A stretch of 64,000 bases of DNA from Leifsonia sp. Root227 (GTDB lineage: Bacteria > Actinomycetota > Actinomycetes > Actinomycetales > Microbacteriaceae): contig NZ_LMIO01000001.1 in assembly GCF_001428745.1 (NCBI RefSeq), positions 396,818 through 460,817 of the forward strand, read 5' to 3'. The translations under genes were made by a program, and so were the position numbers. The notes under the pieces were generated by a model. That model had not been told where the DNA came from, made no database searches, and saw nothing but the letters and a program-made list of their open reading frames with translations. This document shows positions 44,139-53,342 of the stretch, piece after piece (the first letter of the stretch is position 1; every line of letters starts with the position of its first letter).

Positions 44139-44186
44139 GAAAGTGATCCAGCGAGGCCAAAACTCCCTTCGGAGCGGTCCGCCCGT

Positions 44187-45179
44187 CTACAGCCCCGAAC
44201 CTTTTCGCCATCGAGATATACGGCGCCACCGGCGCATTGCGGAGATCGCGAGGAGGTCGTCGTCAATCCCGCCGCCTTCGTGTCCGCTGTACCGCCACTT
44301 GTTGATTACCTTCTCTCCCGCGTATGCATTGAAGGCGGCGTAGACCGTCGACGGCGGGCAGACCTGGTCCATAAGTCCCACGCTGAACACGGCGGGCGCT
44401 GCGGCCCTTCGCGCGAACTGCACGCCGTCGAAGTAGCTCAGGGTGCGCAAAGTCGATTCCTCGCGATCGCGATAGACGGCGAGGTAGTCGGCCAATTCGC
44501 GATACGGATACGCGTCCGTGATCCGTATCGCGCGCGGTATATCACACAGGAACGGTACTCGAATGATAGCTCCGGATACGAGACCGGACAGCGCGGCGGC
44601 TGCCAGTGCGATCCCGCCCCCCTGGCTCGTTCCGAGCACGAAGACCTGATCGGTGTCGACGGAGGGGAGGTCGCGAAGGGACTCGATCGCGCGCACGGCG
44701 TCGGTGAACACTCGTCTGTAGTAGTAATCGTGGGGATCGGCGATGCCCTTCGTGAGCATTCCGGGCATATGAGCGTCTCCGCCGACTGGATCGGCTGTCG
44801 CACTACGCCATCCGGACCAGGACTGACCCCGCGTGTCCATCTCGAGGTGAGCGAATCCCGCACTGGCCCAGAGTAGATTCTGCTCCGACGTCCCTCGCCC
44901 GCGACCATAGCCGTCGTACTCGACCACGACCGGAAGCGGCCCACGTGCCCCCGCCGGGATGCGTAGCCAAGCAGCAATCGGCTGTCCCCCTGCTCCGTTG
45001 AATCGGACATCGAAAACGTCAACGGTTGTTAGCGCGGTCGCAGCGGGCGACCACTCGACGCCGAGCGGATGGATGCGCGCCTCCGCGAGCGTTCTCGTCC
45101 AGAAGTCGTCGAAGTCGGTGGGCTCTTGAAGCGTGGAGGTGTACGTGGCGAGTTCGGGCTCCGGCAGGTCTGCATGCAT
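44187..45179 (-). CDS. Acetyl xylan esterase (carbohydrate esterase 7-like)
   Basis: This 330-residue alpha/beta hydrolase of the AXE1/Cah type removes acetyl groups from short xylo-oligosaccharides or other acetylated sugars in the cytoplasm. The catalytic residues are Ser in GTSQGGG, Asp in GLMDQVCPP and His in SGHEGGG. RGQSWSGW is a further family motif. The basic C-terminal end (MRRWRRISRWRKGSGL) is unusual and lies next to the island junction, so the true end may have been altered. Its ATG overlaps the stop of the upstream aldo-keto reductase. Confidence 0.9.
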   Translation of the reverse strand: MHADLPEPELATYTSTLQEPTDFDDFWTRTLAEARIHPLGVEWSPAATALTTVDVFDVRFNGAGGQPIAAWLRIPAGARGPLPVVVEYDGYGRGRGTSEQNLLWASAGFAHLEMDTRGQSWSGWRSATADPVGGDAHMPGMLTKGIADPHDYYYRRVFTDAVRAIESLRDLPSVDTDQVFVLGTSQGGGIALAAAALSGLVSGAIIRVPFLCDIPRAIRITDAYPYRELADYLAVYRDREESTLRTLSYFDGVQFARRAAAPAVFSVGLMDQVCPPSTVYAAFNAYAGEKVINKWRYSGHEGGGIDDDLLAISAMRRWRRISRWRKGSGL

Positions 45180-46153
45180 CAGCGGGCTTCCCCGAGCAGA
45201 GTGAGGAGGTGCCGACGTGGGATCAGGCCGAATGCCGCGACGTCCTGCCAGAAGGTCGGAGGTGGTGGTGCGAGAGCGAGTTCAGCGTCGAGCTGCACTT
45301 CCTCCGCGCTAGCGGCGCCGAGAGCGATCGCGTGGACGATCGGACTTCCTTGGGCGAATGCGATGGCTGCGGCCGGAAGCGTCGTGTTGTGGCGGTCGCA
45401 GAGATCAGCGAGACCGTGCGCGACAGCCAATAGGGAGGGGTCGGCTTGGCCGTACTCGAAGCGGGCGTCATCGTGCGGGCGCGGGGAAGCGAGAATGCCG
45501 CTGTTGAAGACTCCGACGTTGAGGACCGGCACACCCGCAGCGGTGCAGAGGGGGAACAGGACTCGATCGGCTTCCTGATCGAGGAGTGTGTAACGGCCGG
45601 CGGGCATGACGACGTCGAGTGTGCCTTCCTGCACTAGTCGAGCGAGCGCTTCGAGATCGCGAGTGCCTGCGCCGATCTTTCCGACGATGCCGTCTGAGCG
45701 CAGACGAGCCAGCGCGGGAGCTGCCTCCTGCACCGCCTCATTGAGATGCTCGCTGGGGTCGTGCAGCAGCACGATGTCGACGGTGTCGAGCCGGAGCCGC
45801 TCGAGGCTGTCCATCAGGGTCCGCTCGACACCGGCCGCGGAGAAGTCCCACACGCGTCTATGCGTCGCCGGTACGTCGAAGCCGTCGTCGTCCCGGCCGA
45901 CCGCACCAGCCTGTTGTTCGAGTCGCCGTCCGACTTTCGTGCTGACGATGAATTCCGACCGTGGCTTGCGGGCCAGGAATGCTCCGAGTCGACTCTCCGA
46001 GAGTCCGAGACCGTAGTGGGGAGCGGTGTCGAACCAGCGAACGCCCGCCGTCCATGCGGCCTCGAGGATCGCCTCGGCTTCGTCGTCGGTGATCGCGTGG
46101 TAGAGGTTCCCCAGCGGAGCGCAGCCGAGGCCGAACGGAGCGGAGGAGCTCAT
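45179..46153 (-). CDS. Aldo-keto reductase, probable L-fucose (6-deoxyhexose) dehydrogenase
   Basis: This 324-residue AKR has the family pattern GVRWFDTAPHYGLGLSESRLG (catalytic Asp and Tyr), then STKVGR and DIVLLHDPSE. It fits the D-threo-aldose/L-fucose dehydrogenase subgroup, which oxidises the C1 hydroxyl to the lactone using NAD(P)+. I chose the ATG at 46153; it overlaps the stop of the mutarotase gene (ATGA), and its own stop overlaps the esterase ATG. It would be the first oxidation step of the pathway completed by the genes at 50.8-57.7 kb. Confidence 0.85.
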   Translation of the reverse strand: MSSSAPFGLGCAPLGNLYHAITDDEAEAILEAAWTAGVRWFDTAPHYGLGLSESRLGAFLARKPRSEFIVSTKVGRRLEQQAGAVGRDDDGFDVPATHRRVWDFSAAGVERTLMDSLERLRLDTVDIVLLHDPSEHLNEAVQEAAPALARLRSDGIVGKIGAGTRDLEALARLVQEGTLDVVMPAGRYTLLDQEADRVLFPLCTAAGVPVLNVGVFNSGILASPRPHDDARFEYGQADPSLLAVAHGLADLCDRHNTTLPAAAIAFAQGSPIVHAIALGAASAEEVQLDAELALAPPPPTFWQDVAAFGLIPRRHLLTLLGEAR

Positions 46154-46500
46154 CGCGTGGGCCAGGCGAAGTCCCAGATGAGGGCTCCCGCGTACTGAAC
46201 AGCGGCCGGCTCCGCTCCGACCGCGAGGTAGGGCGCAACCTGTCGCTGCCATGAGACGTTGACGGGGTGAGGGTCGAGCTCGCGCGCGAGACGCGACGGC
46301 TGAAGTGTCTCGACGCGGTGTGTCAGGACGTCGCCGTTGCGATAGATCTGCCAGGCCAGGACGCCCGCTTCGCGCATCACGTCAGCGAGTTCGGTGTGGA
46401 TCGCGCGATGGAACTCCTGATACGCCTCAGCCATACCGGGCTTTAGCCGGGTGCGGAACTCTAATTTCTCGGCGCCGACGCCGTCTTCCTGGGCCACCAC
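46150..46500 (-). CDS. L-fucose/L-rhamnose mutarotase (DUF718/COG3254)
   Basis: This 116-residue protein is of the RhaM/COG3254 family. It has EFRTRLKPGMAEAYQEFHR (catalytic His region) and LAWQIYRNGDVLTHRVE (sugar-binding Tyr/Trp). It interconverts anomers of a 6-deoxyhexose so that the dehydrogenase gets the right one. I chose the GTG at 46500 with GGAGG 2-6 bases upstream; a second GTG follows at 46497. Longer readings run into the operator region. First gene of a three-gene coupled operon divergent from gntR. Confidence 0.85.
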   Translation of the reverse strand: MVAQEDGVGAEKLEFRTRLKPGMAEAYQEFHRAIHTELADVMREAGVLAWQIYRNGDVLTHRVETLQPSRLARELDPHPVNVSWQRQVAPYLAVGAEPAAVQYAGALIWDFAWPTR

Positions 46501-46548
46501 GATCCTCCATCGATTCCATTGCGTTTCCGAAAGACTAGCAAGAACCAG

Positions 46549-46618
46549 ATCTATTCTCGGCAATGCTGCAATATCGCGTGAATTGCGTCCAGTTCTCAAG
46601 AATAGATTGCATCTATTC
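46549..46618. promoter_or_regulatory. GntR operators in the divergent control region
   Basis: A perfect 8-3-8 palindrome, GAATAGAT-TGC-ATCTATTC, spans 46600-46618. A second copy of its right arm, ATCTATTC, is at 46549-46556 within an imperfect inverted repeat. Both lie between the mutarotase operon and gntR, so one regulator could control both directions. Confidence 0.7.
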
Positions 46619-46672
46619 GTCTATGTGTCATACTTATTCCCAACGCGGATCCATCGACTCGAGGAGGCATCA

Positions 46673-47443
46673 GTGGCGAGCATCGCCAAGAACGCCGTGA
46701 ACGCTGCTGACAACTCGGAAGAGCGCTACCGTCCGGGCTACGAGCTCGTCGCGGAGCGACTCCTGCAGTACATCGCGCAGGAGAACCTGAAGCCGGGGGA
46801 TCGGCTGCCGACCGAGCAGGGCTTGGCCGAGATTCTCGATGCGACGCGCAATGTCACTCGTGAGGCCGTGAAGGTCCTGGCCGCGATCGGGCGCCTCAGT
46901 GTCCGAAAAGGCGCAGGCATCTTCGTCGCGACGGCGTCCGCCGGGTTCGGGGAGAGCGAGCTCGCACACTTTCAGCCGACCGACATGGAGCAGGTGCTGA
47001 TGCTGCTCGACTACCGTCGCCTGATCGAGACAGAGACAGCTCGGCGCGCCGCGACGCTTGCCAACCCGGTTCAAGTGCGCGCGATCCGGGATGCGGCTGC
47101 CGAGTCGGCACGGGCGGGCGCAGACAACTCCGTCGACGCGTTCGCGCACGCCGATGCCGTCTTCCACGACGCGGTCGCGATCGCCGCCCAGAACGTCTTC
47201 CTGCAGGCGAGCGTCTCGAACGTGCGCCGCTACGCCTCCCAGAGCGACGTGCTGCTCTTCCACGGAGACGTCCCTGGTTCGCTCGAGGTCGCTGGACAGC
47301 AGCACATCGGCATCGCGGACGCCATCGCCAACGGCGACATGGACCTCGCGACCACCCTCATGACCGACCACATCGACACGACTCAGCACCAATTCGAGCG
47401 CAAGATCCGCGACAGGATCTTCACTCTCAACAATCGCGCATAA
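46673..47443 (+). CDS. GntR-family regulator of the sugar locus
   Basis: This 256-residue protein has an N-terminal winged helix (DRLPTEQGLAEILDATRNVTREA, conserved core VTREAVKVLAAIG) and a helical FCD ligand domain (FAHADAVFHDAVAIAAQNVF with the metal-binding Asp/His). The GTG at 46673 has GAGGAGG upstream. It is divergent from the mutarotase operon and 34 bases upstream of the beta-helix gene, so it probably autoregulates and senses a pathway intermediate. Confidence 0.88.
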   Translation: MASIAKNAVNAADNSEERYRPGYELVAERLLQYIAQENLKPGDRLPTEQGLAEILDATRNVTREAVKVLAAIGRLSVRKGAGIFVATASAGFGESELAHFQPTDMEQVLMLLDYRRLIETETARRAATLANPVQVRAIRDAAAESARAGADNSVDAFAHADAVFHDAVAIAAQNVFLQASVSNVRRYASQSDVLLFHGDVPGSLEVAGQQHIGIADAIANGDMDLATTLMTDHIDTTQHQFERKIRDRIFTLNNRA

Positions 47444-47477
47444 ACCCCCTCGCCTTTCGGACCGTAAAGGAAATTCA

Positions 47478-50400
47478 ATGTCGAACATTCCGCGATACCC
47501 CCATCCCATTTTCCGGGCTGGAGCCATTGCCGCCGCGGCGATCGTGAGCGTAACAGCGCTGCTCATCCCTACCGCCGCGAACGCAGCGCCCGCCCCCGCC
47601 ACGAGCATCAAGCTCCCCGCCGTCTCGATCTACGTCGCCCCCACTGGCAGCGGGGTGCAACTCGGCACGAAGGCACACCCCTTCCGATCGCTCACCGCCG
47701 CCCAGACCGCGGCGCGCGCGGTCAACCTGCTCGGCCTCACCGACGTGGATGTGGTCCTGGCCGACGGCACGTACACCATCGACAAGACGTTCTCGCTGAC
47801 GAGCAGCGACTCTGGCCGCAACGGGCACATCATCAGTTACGAGGCCGCACCTGGCGCGCATCCGGTGATCAGCGGTGGTCAACCCGTGAAAGGATGGGCC
47901 GTCTCCGACGCCGCGCGCGGCATCTACAAGACGCACATCGGCAATGTGGACACCCGCCAGCTCTATGTGAACGGCGAGCTCGAGACGCGTGCACGCGGTG
48001 GGGAGAACCCCGGCGGCTTCAGCAAGACTGCCACCGGCTACACGATCACCGACACCAGCCTCGACGCGTACAAGAACCAGAAGAACATTGAGGTTGTCAG
48101 CCGCTGGGGCTGGATGATGTACCGCTGCCCAGTTGACTCGATCGTCGGAACAACAATGACGATGCAGCAGCCGTGCTGGCACAACGCGAACCTGCACGAA
48201 GGGCAGGAGATCCAGAACCCAACCTGGATCGAGAACGCATACGAACTGCTCGACACTCCGGGTGAGTGGTTTCTCGACAAGGCCGCCGGCGACCTCTACT
48301 ACATGCCGAAGCCGGGGCAGAACCTCGCGACGGCGACCGTCATCGTGCCCAAGGTGCAAGACCTGGTCGACGTGAACGGCACCATCGACAAGCCCGTCAG
48401 CAACGTCTCCTTCGCGGGGATCACGTTCTCGTACTCGACCTGGCTGGCGCCCAGTTCGTCTGACGGAATGGTCGAAGGACAGGGCGGCTTCCGCATCACC
48501 GGGAGCGACTACCCGACATTCGACTCCTCGCGCCTCTACTGGCAGAAGACGCCAGGCGCGGTGAACGTCAGCTACGGGCACAACGTGTCGTTCAGCGGCA
48601 ACACTTTCACGCACCTCGGCGCCGTCGGCCTCAATCTCAACACCGGAACTCAGGGCACGAAAATCGTCGGCAACATCTTCACGGATGTCGCCGCCACCGG
48701 CATCCAGATCGGAGGTACCGATGTCATCGACCATCACCCGACCGACAAGCGATCGGTGACCAAGGACACGCTCGTCAGCAACAACGTGGTGACCAAGGTC
48801 GCGAACGTCTACAACGGCTCGCTCGGCATCCTCGCCGGATACACCGACCACACCACCATCGAGCACAACCGGGTCTACGACCTCCCGTACAGCGGTATCT
48901 CCGTTGGCTGGGGCTGGGGCCTCACCGATAAGGGCGGTGACACGAACTATCCGGGCAACTCCGGCGTGCCGATCTACGACACCCCGACGACCAGCACGAA
49001 CACGATCGTCCGCGACAACTGGATCAGCGACATCATGAAGCACCAGGCGGACGGCGGCGCCATCTACACGCTGAGCGCCAGCCCGAACAGCGAGGTCTCC
49101 GGCAACCTGATCACCGACGTTCCGGAACCCGCATACGGTGCGATCTACCAGGACGAAGGCAGCCGGTACTGGCACACCACGCAGAACGCGTTCTGCAACG
49201 TCGCCTACCAGTGGTTGCTGCTCAACCACGGGATGGACATCGTCGCGGACCGCAATTACACGACGAAGCCGCAGTACAGCGCACAGTTCAACAGCATCGG
49301 TGACACCATCGCGAACAACACGACCGTGCCCGACTGCGCCAGCCTTCCCGCCAGCATCGTGAAGAAGGCAGGCCTGGAGCCGAAGTACCAGTACCTCGAC
49401 CCGACCCCGGCCCCGACGGACACGACCGCACCGACCGCGCCTGGCGCGGCGTCGGCGACGACGAGCTTCCCGACGGTCACCGAGCTGAGCTGGCCCGCCG
49501 CCACCGACAATGTCGGCGTCACCGGATACTCGGTGTACGCCAACGGCAGCCTGGTCAGCGCCAGCAAGGACCCGCACGTGCGCGTTACCGGTCTGACTGC
49601 CGCGACGAAGTACACGTTCACGATCACGGCACGCGACGCAGCCGGGAACGAGTCGAAAGCCGGCCCCGCCCTCGCAGTCACCACCGCATCCGGCAGCGAC
49701 CTGGCCCTGAACAAGCCGGTCACCGCGTCGTCCGACTCCGAGACGAACTACCCGAAGAACGCCGTCGACGGCGACCTCTCCACCCGCTGGGCGCAGGGCC
49801 TCGGCCTACCCGATCCGTCGTGGATCCAGGTCGACCTCGGCAAGCCATACGCGATCACCGGAGCGATCACCACGTTCGAGAAGGCGTCCGGCTACAAATA
49901 CAAGCTCGAAGCATCCAACGACGAACTGACTTGGGTGACAGTCGAAGACCACACCGGCGCGAACACCACCGAGGCAGCCAACTACTCGGTTCCGTCTGCT
50001 CCGGTCACCGGTCGGTATGTCCGACTTACGATTACCGGAACCAGCGGAAACGGCGGCAGCATCTACGAGTTGGAGGTCTACGGTCAGCCGGTCGCCCCAG
50101 GCGGAGACACCCAGGCTCCTTCAACTCCCGCTGCGCCGACGGCCACTGTGCAGCTACCAAGTCTGCTTGATCTGTCTTGGCCGGCTGCCACCGACAACGT
50201 GGCGGTCTCAGGGTATGCGGTCTACGACGGGACGAACCGAGTCGCCCTCACCGCATCGACTTCAGTCCGGCTCGGCGGCCTGACCCCCGGATCGGCGCAC
50301 AGCTACACGGTTGTCGCCCGCGACGCAGCCGGCAACGAGTCGGCTCCGAGCGCTGCAACCGCGGTCACCCTCCCGGCGGATACCGACCTCGCGTTGGGTA

Positions 50401-50780
50401 AGCCGGTCACCGTCTCGTCGTACTCCGAACCGAATACCCCCGGGCTCGCTGTCGACGGCGACCTGTCCACCCGGTGGGCGCAGGGCCTCGGCCTGCCCGA
50501 CCCGTCGTGGATCCAGGTCGACCTCGGTTCGGTGAAGAGCATCAAGAGCGCGGTGACGACGTTCGAGCTGCCAAGCGGGTACGAGTACCTCCTCGAATAC
50601 TCCGCCGACGGCACGAACTGGTCGACGTTCGACGATCACACCGCCAGCCGCACGACCGACCGAGCAAACTACTCGTTCCTCGCCCAGCCCGTGGATTCCC
50701 GCTATGTACGCCTCACCGTCACCAACTCCAATTGGAACGGCGGCAGCATCTACGAGCTCCAGGTCTACGGCGGCTTCTAA
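47478..50780 (+). CDS. Secreted beta-helix glycoside-active protein with Fn3 and F5/8C domains
   Basis: This 1100-residue exported protein has a Sec signal peptide (1-37, ending ANAAPA). A right-handed beta-helix (about 45-640) starts IYVAPTGSGVQLGTKAHPF and contains many N-x-(I/V/F)-x-x-N turns. After it come two Fn3-F5/8C pairs: Fn3 at about 650-740, F5/8C at about 745-870, Fn3 at about 880-960 and F5/8C at about 965-1098. The two pairs are near-duplicates (both contain GDLSTRWAQGLGLPDPSWIQVDLG, in part). F5/8C modules bind sugars. The beta-helix layout resembles GH141-type fucosidases or xylanases, which would fit the pathway; the exact activity is inferred. Confidence 0.82.
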   Translation: MSNIPRYPHPIFRAGAIAAAAIVSVTALLIPTAANAAPAPATSIKLPAVSIYVAPTGSGVQLGTKAHPFRSLTAAQTAARAVNLLGLTDVDVVLADGTYTIDKTFSLTSSDSGRNGHIISYEAAPGAHPVISGGQPVKGWAVSDAARGIYKTHIGNVDTRQLYVNGELETRARGGENPGGFSKTATGYTITDTSLDAYKNQKNIEVVSRWGWMMYRCPVDSIVGTTMTMQQPCWHNANLHEGQEIQNPTWIENAYELLDTPGEWFLDKAAGDLYYMPKPGQNLATATVIVPKVQDLVDVNGTIDKPVSNVSFAGITFSYSTWLAPSSSDGMVEGQGGFRITGSDYPTFDSSRLYWQKTPGAVNVSYGHNVSFSGNTFTHLGAVGLNLNTGTQGTKIVGNIFTDVAATGIQIGGTDVIDHHPTDKRSVTKDTLVSNNVVTKVANVYNGSLGILAGYTDHTTIEHNRVYDLPYSGISVGWGWGLTDKGGDTNYPGNSGVPIYDTPTTSTNTIVRDNWISDIMKHQADGGAIYTLSASPNSEVSGNLITDVPEPAYGAIYQDEGSRYWHTTQNAFCNVAYQWLLLNHGMDIVADRNYTTKPQYSAQFNSIGDTIANNTTVPDCASLPASIVKKAGLEPKYQYLDPTPAPTDTTAPTAPGAASATTSFPTVTELSWPAATDNVGVTGYSVYANGSLVSASKDPHVRVTGLTAATKYTFTITARDAAGNESKAGPALAVTTASGSDLALNKPVTASSDSETNYPKNAVDGDLSTRWAQGLGLPDPSWIQVDLGKPYAITGAITTFEKASGYKYKLEASNDELTWVTVEDHTGANTTEAANYSVPSAPVTGRYVRLTITGTSGNGGSIYELEVYGQPVAPGGDTQAPSTPAAPTATVQLPSLLDLSWPAATDNVAVSGYAVYDGTNRVALTASTSVRLGGLTPGSAHSYTVVARDAAGNESAPSAATAVTLPADTDLALGKPVTVSSYSEPNTPGLAVDGDLSTRWAQGLGLPDPSWIQVDLGSVKSIKSAVTTFELPSGYEYLLEYSADGTNWSTFDDHTASRTTDRANYSFLAQPVDSRYVRLTVTNSNWNGGSIYELQVYGGF

Positions 50781-50826
50781 GCCGCAGCAGACCACCGATC
50801 CGAATCACCGAACGAAGAAAGCAGTC

Positions 50827-51924
50827 ATGAAGATCACGCACGTCGAATCCATCCGGGTTCATGTCCCCGCCGCCAACCCCCCGTTCAAATGGCGGGATGG
50901 CCTGGCCGGGAGTGCCCCCGCGGGCGACGGTGCTGTGCTGCGGATCGGGACGGACGAAGGCGCGGAAGGTATCGCGTTCTTCGCCCGCCCCGGCGCCGCG
51001 GTGACGCTCGATGACCTGGTTGAGCGGGTGTTCCGGCCGGAACTTGTCGGCCAGGACCCTCTGCAGCGGGAGTGGCTGTGGCATCGGATCTGGGAGTTGG
51101 ACCGCATCCACGAGTTGCCGCTGCCGACGCTTGGTCTGGTCGACACCGCGCTGTGGGATCTGGCGGGCCGGATGCAGGGTCTGCCGACGTGGAAGGTGCT
51201 CGGCGGCTACCGAACGAGCCTGCCCGCGTACGCATCCACATCCACTTTTGCCAGCGTCGAAGAATTCCTCGACGTGGCCGACCAGTGTCTCGCCCTCGGC
51301 TACCAGGGCATCAAACTGCATGCCTGGGGGGATGCGCGTCGAGACGCGAAACTGGCCATCGCGCTCCGCGATCACGTCGGCGACGATGTCCCGCTGATGT
51401 ACGACGGCTCGGCAGGGTTCGATCTGCCTGACGCGATCCACGTCGGGCGTGCGCTCGCCGACGCAGGCTACCTCTGGTACGAGGAACCGATGCGCGAGTT
51501 CAGCATCACCGCGTACGCCGGTCTCGCAAAGGCGGTCGACGTGCCCCTGCTTGTGGCAGAAACGTCCGACGGCGCGCACATGAACTCCGCCGACTTCATC
51601 GCCGCGGGCGCCGCCACCTTCGGGGTGCGGGCGAGCACGAACCTCCGCGGAGGCATCACCGGAGCCATGCGCACCGCCCACCTTGCAGACGCCTTCCGGC
51701 TCCGAGCGGAGGTCCACGGCTCGGACCTCCCGACCCACCATCTGTGCATGGCGATTCCCAACACGACCTACTACGAATCTCTCGTCACGGCGACAACGGT
51801 CGTCCGCGAGAAGTACGTCGATGAGAACGGCCTTCTCCACGCACCCACCGAGCCCGGCATCGCACTACCCGCCGGTCTCGACTACCCGGCGGCCCTCCAC
51901 CCGTTCATCGGAACAGCCGCCTGA
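50827..51924 (+). CDS. Enolase-superfamily acid-sugar dehydratase
   Basis: This 365-residue protein belongs to the mandelate racemase/muconate lactonising group. Metal ligands are Asp in MYDGSAG, Glu in YEEP and Glu in VAETSDG. The base motif is GIKLHAWG, a KxH instead of the KxK of mandelate racemase and L-fuconate dehydratase. A second catalytic His is in EVHGSDLP. In this context it should dehydrate L-fuconate or L-rhamnonate to the 2-keto-3-deoxy acid. The ATG at 50827 is 46 bases after the beta-helix stop. Confidence 0.86.
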   Translation: MKITHVESIRVHVPAANPPFKWRDGLAGSAPAGDGAVLRIGTDEGAEGIAFFARPGAAVTLDDLVERVFRPELVGQDPLQREWLWHRIWELDRIHELPLPTLGLVDTALWDLAGRMQGLPTWKVLGGYRTSLPAYASTSTFASVEEFLDVADQCLALGYQGIKLHAWGDARRDAKLAIALRDHVGDDVPLMYDGSAGFDLPDAIHVGRALADAGYLWYEEPMREFSITAYAGLAKAVDVPLLVAETSDGAHMNSADFIAAGAATFGVRASTNLRGGITGAMRTAHLADAFRLRAEVHGSDLPTHHLCMAIPNTTYYESLVTATTVVREKYVDENGLLHAPTEPGIALPAGLDYPAALHPFIGTAA

Positions 51925-51977
51925 GTCCGCACCGCAATGAAGCCCAACCCAACCCCAGCATCAAGAAAGGCAAGACA

Positions 51978-53342
51978 ATGAAGTCGCCACGACTTTATCG
52001 CCCCGGCCGCCGCGCCGTCGCGGCAACGCTCGCCATCGCCACAGCAGGCGTCCTCGCCGCCCTCACCGGATGTGCGAGCGCAGATCAATCCGACACCAGC
52101 GGCTCGGCCGCCTTCAAACCAGTGACGCAGGACAACTCGTCCCAGATAACCGTCTGGGCGGACTCGACCCGCCTGCCCGCGGTGCAGGCCTACCAGAAGT
52201 CGCACCCCGACGTGAAGATGGACATCGTCACCTACGACGGCAGCGCCGACGGGTCCACCTACCTCCAGACCAAGGTGCAGCTCTTCGACCGCACGAACAA
52301 GGGATGGCCGGATGTCGTGTTCGGTTCGCCCACGGACGTGACCTGGGCATCGCAGCCGACCGGTCCGAAGGCCGTTCCTTTCGCCGCGCCACTCGACGAC
52401 GGACTGGTGAAGAAGGCAACGCTGGACAACTTCGCCAAGGGGTCGCTGACCCCCTGCGAGTTCGACGGTCACACGTACTGCCTCCGCAACGACATCGCCC
52501 AGGTGGTGCTTTGGTACAACAAGACGCTCATGGACCAGTGGGGCTACACCGTCCCCACTACGTGGGAGCAGTACGAAGCACTCGGCCTGAAGGTCGCGAA
52601 GGAGCACCCCGGATACATTGTCGGCGCCGTCGGCGACACAAACTCTCAGGAGAGCTACTTCTGGTCGAGCCAGTGCCCCGCCCAGCAGCTTCAGGATGAC
52701 GGCAAGCTCCGCGTCGACCTGCAGGCCAAGGAGTGCACCAGGATGGCGTCGCTCCTCGATAACCTCATTCAGGCGAAGGCTGTGAGCACGCAGGGCTTCT
52801 TCAGCCAGGGCTTCGACGGCAGCAAGGTGCTGATGGCGAACGGCCCGTCCTGGTACGGCCAGTACCTCTTCAACTCGGCGTTCAAGACCCCAAAGGGTCA
52901 GATCGCCGCCGCGAATCCGATGAAGTGGGACGGCGAGTCGTCCGCATACACCGGTAACGTCGGAGGCGGCGTGTGGATGGTGTCGTCGCACTCGAAGAAC
53001 CTGAAGGCGTCGACCGCTCTGACCGAGTGGCTCACCACCTCGGACGAGAACCTCAAATCGGCGCCTACCTACCCGGCCTACGTTCCTGGGGCGAAGACCT
53101 GGCTGGCGAACCCGGACAACGCGTCCTACTTCGCCGACGACATCGCCGGTCCGTTCCAGACGGCAGCCGATCAGGTGTGGAGCGGATGGTCGAACACGAA
53201 GTTCAGCGATGCGACCTCCTGGTCCAGCGTCGTGCTGCCGGCCCTCACAGCAGGTAAGACGCTGACCGAGACGCTCCCCGCGTGGCAGACCGCCATCGTC
53301 AACGAAGCCAAGTCGGTTGGATACACGGTCACCACAAAATGA
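51978..53342 (+). CDS. CUT1 sugar-binding lipoprotein
   Basis: This 454-residue family-1 extracellular solute-binding protein has a lipoprotein signal peptide with lipobox LTGC (Cys about residue 33). It is anchored outside the membrane and delivers an oligosaccharide to the two permeases that follow. Its stop overlaps the first permease start (ATGA). Four further cysteines may form disulfides. No ATP-binding subunit is encoded nearby. Confidence 0.92.
   Translation: MKSPRLYRPGRRAVAATLAIATAGVLAALTGCASADQSDTSGSAAFKPVTQDNSSQITVWADSTRLPAVQAYQKSHPDVKMDIVTYDGSADGSTYLQTKVQLFDRTNKGWPDVVFGSPTDVTWASQPTGPKAVPFAAPLDDGLVKKATLDNFAKGSLTPCEFDGHTYCLRNDIAQVVLWYNKTLMDQWGYTVPTTWEQYEALGLKVAKEHPGYIVGAVGDTNSQESYFWSSQCPAQQLQDDGKLRVDLQAKECTRMASLLDNLIQAKAVSTQGFFSQGFDGSKVLMANGPSWYGQYLFNSAFKTPKGQIAAANPMKWDGESSAYTGNVGGGVWMVSSHSKNLKASTALTEWLTTSDENLKSAPTYPAYVPGAKTWLANPDNASYFADDIAGPFQTAADQVWSGWSNTKFSDATSWSSVVLPALTAGKTLTETLPAWQTAIVNEAKSVGYTVTTK

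Noticed and set aside
18340..44140. CRISPR array or guide-RNA locus for a CRISPR-associated Tn7 element
   Set aside because: No regularly spaced repeats and no cas genes are present near tniQ or elsewhere in the window.
47475..49577. 700-residue minus-strand frame opposite the beta-helix gene
   Set aside because: Antisense shadow; the plus-strand gene has a signal peptide and known domains.
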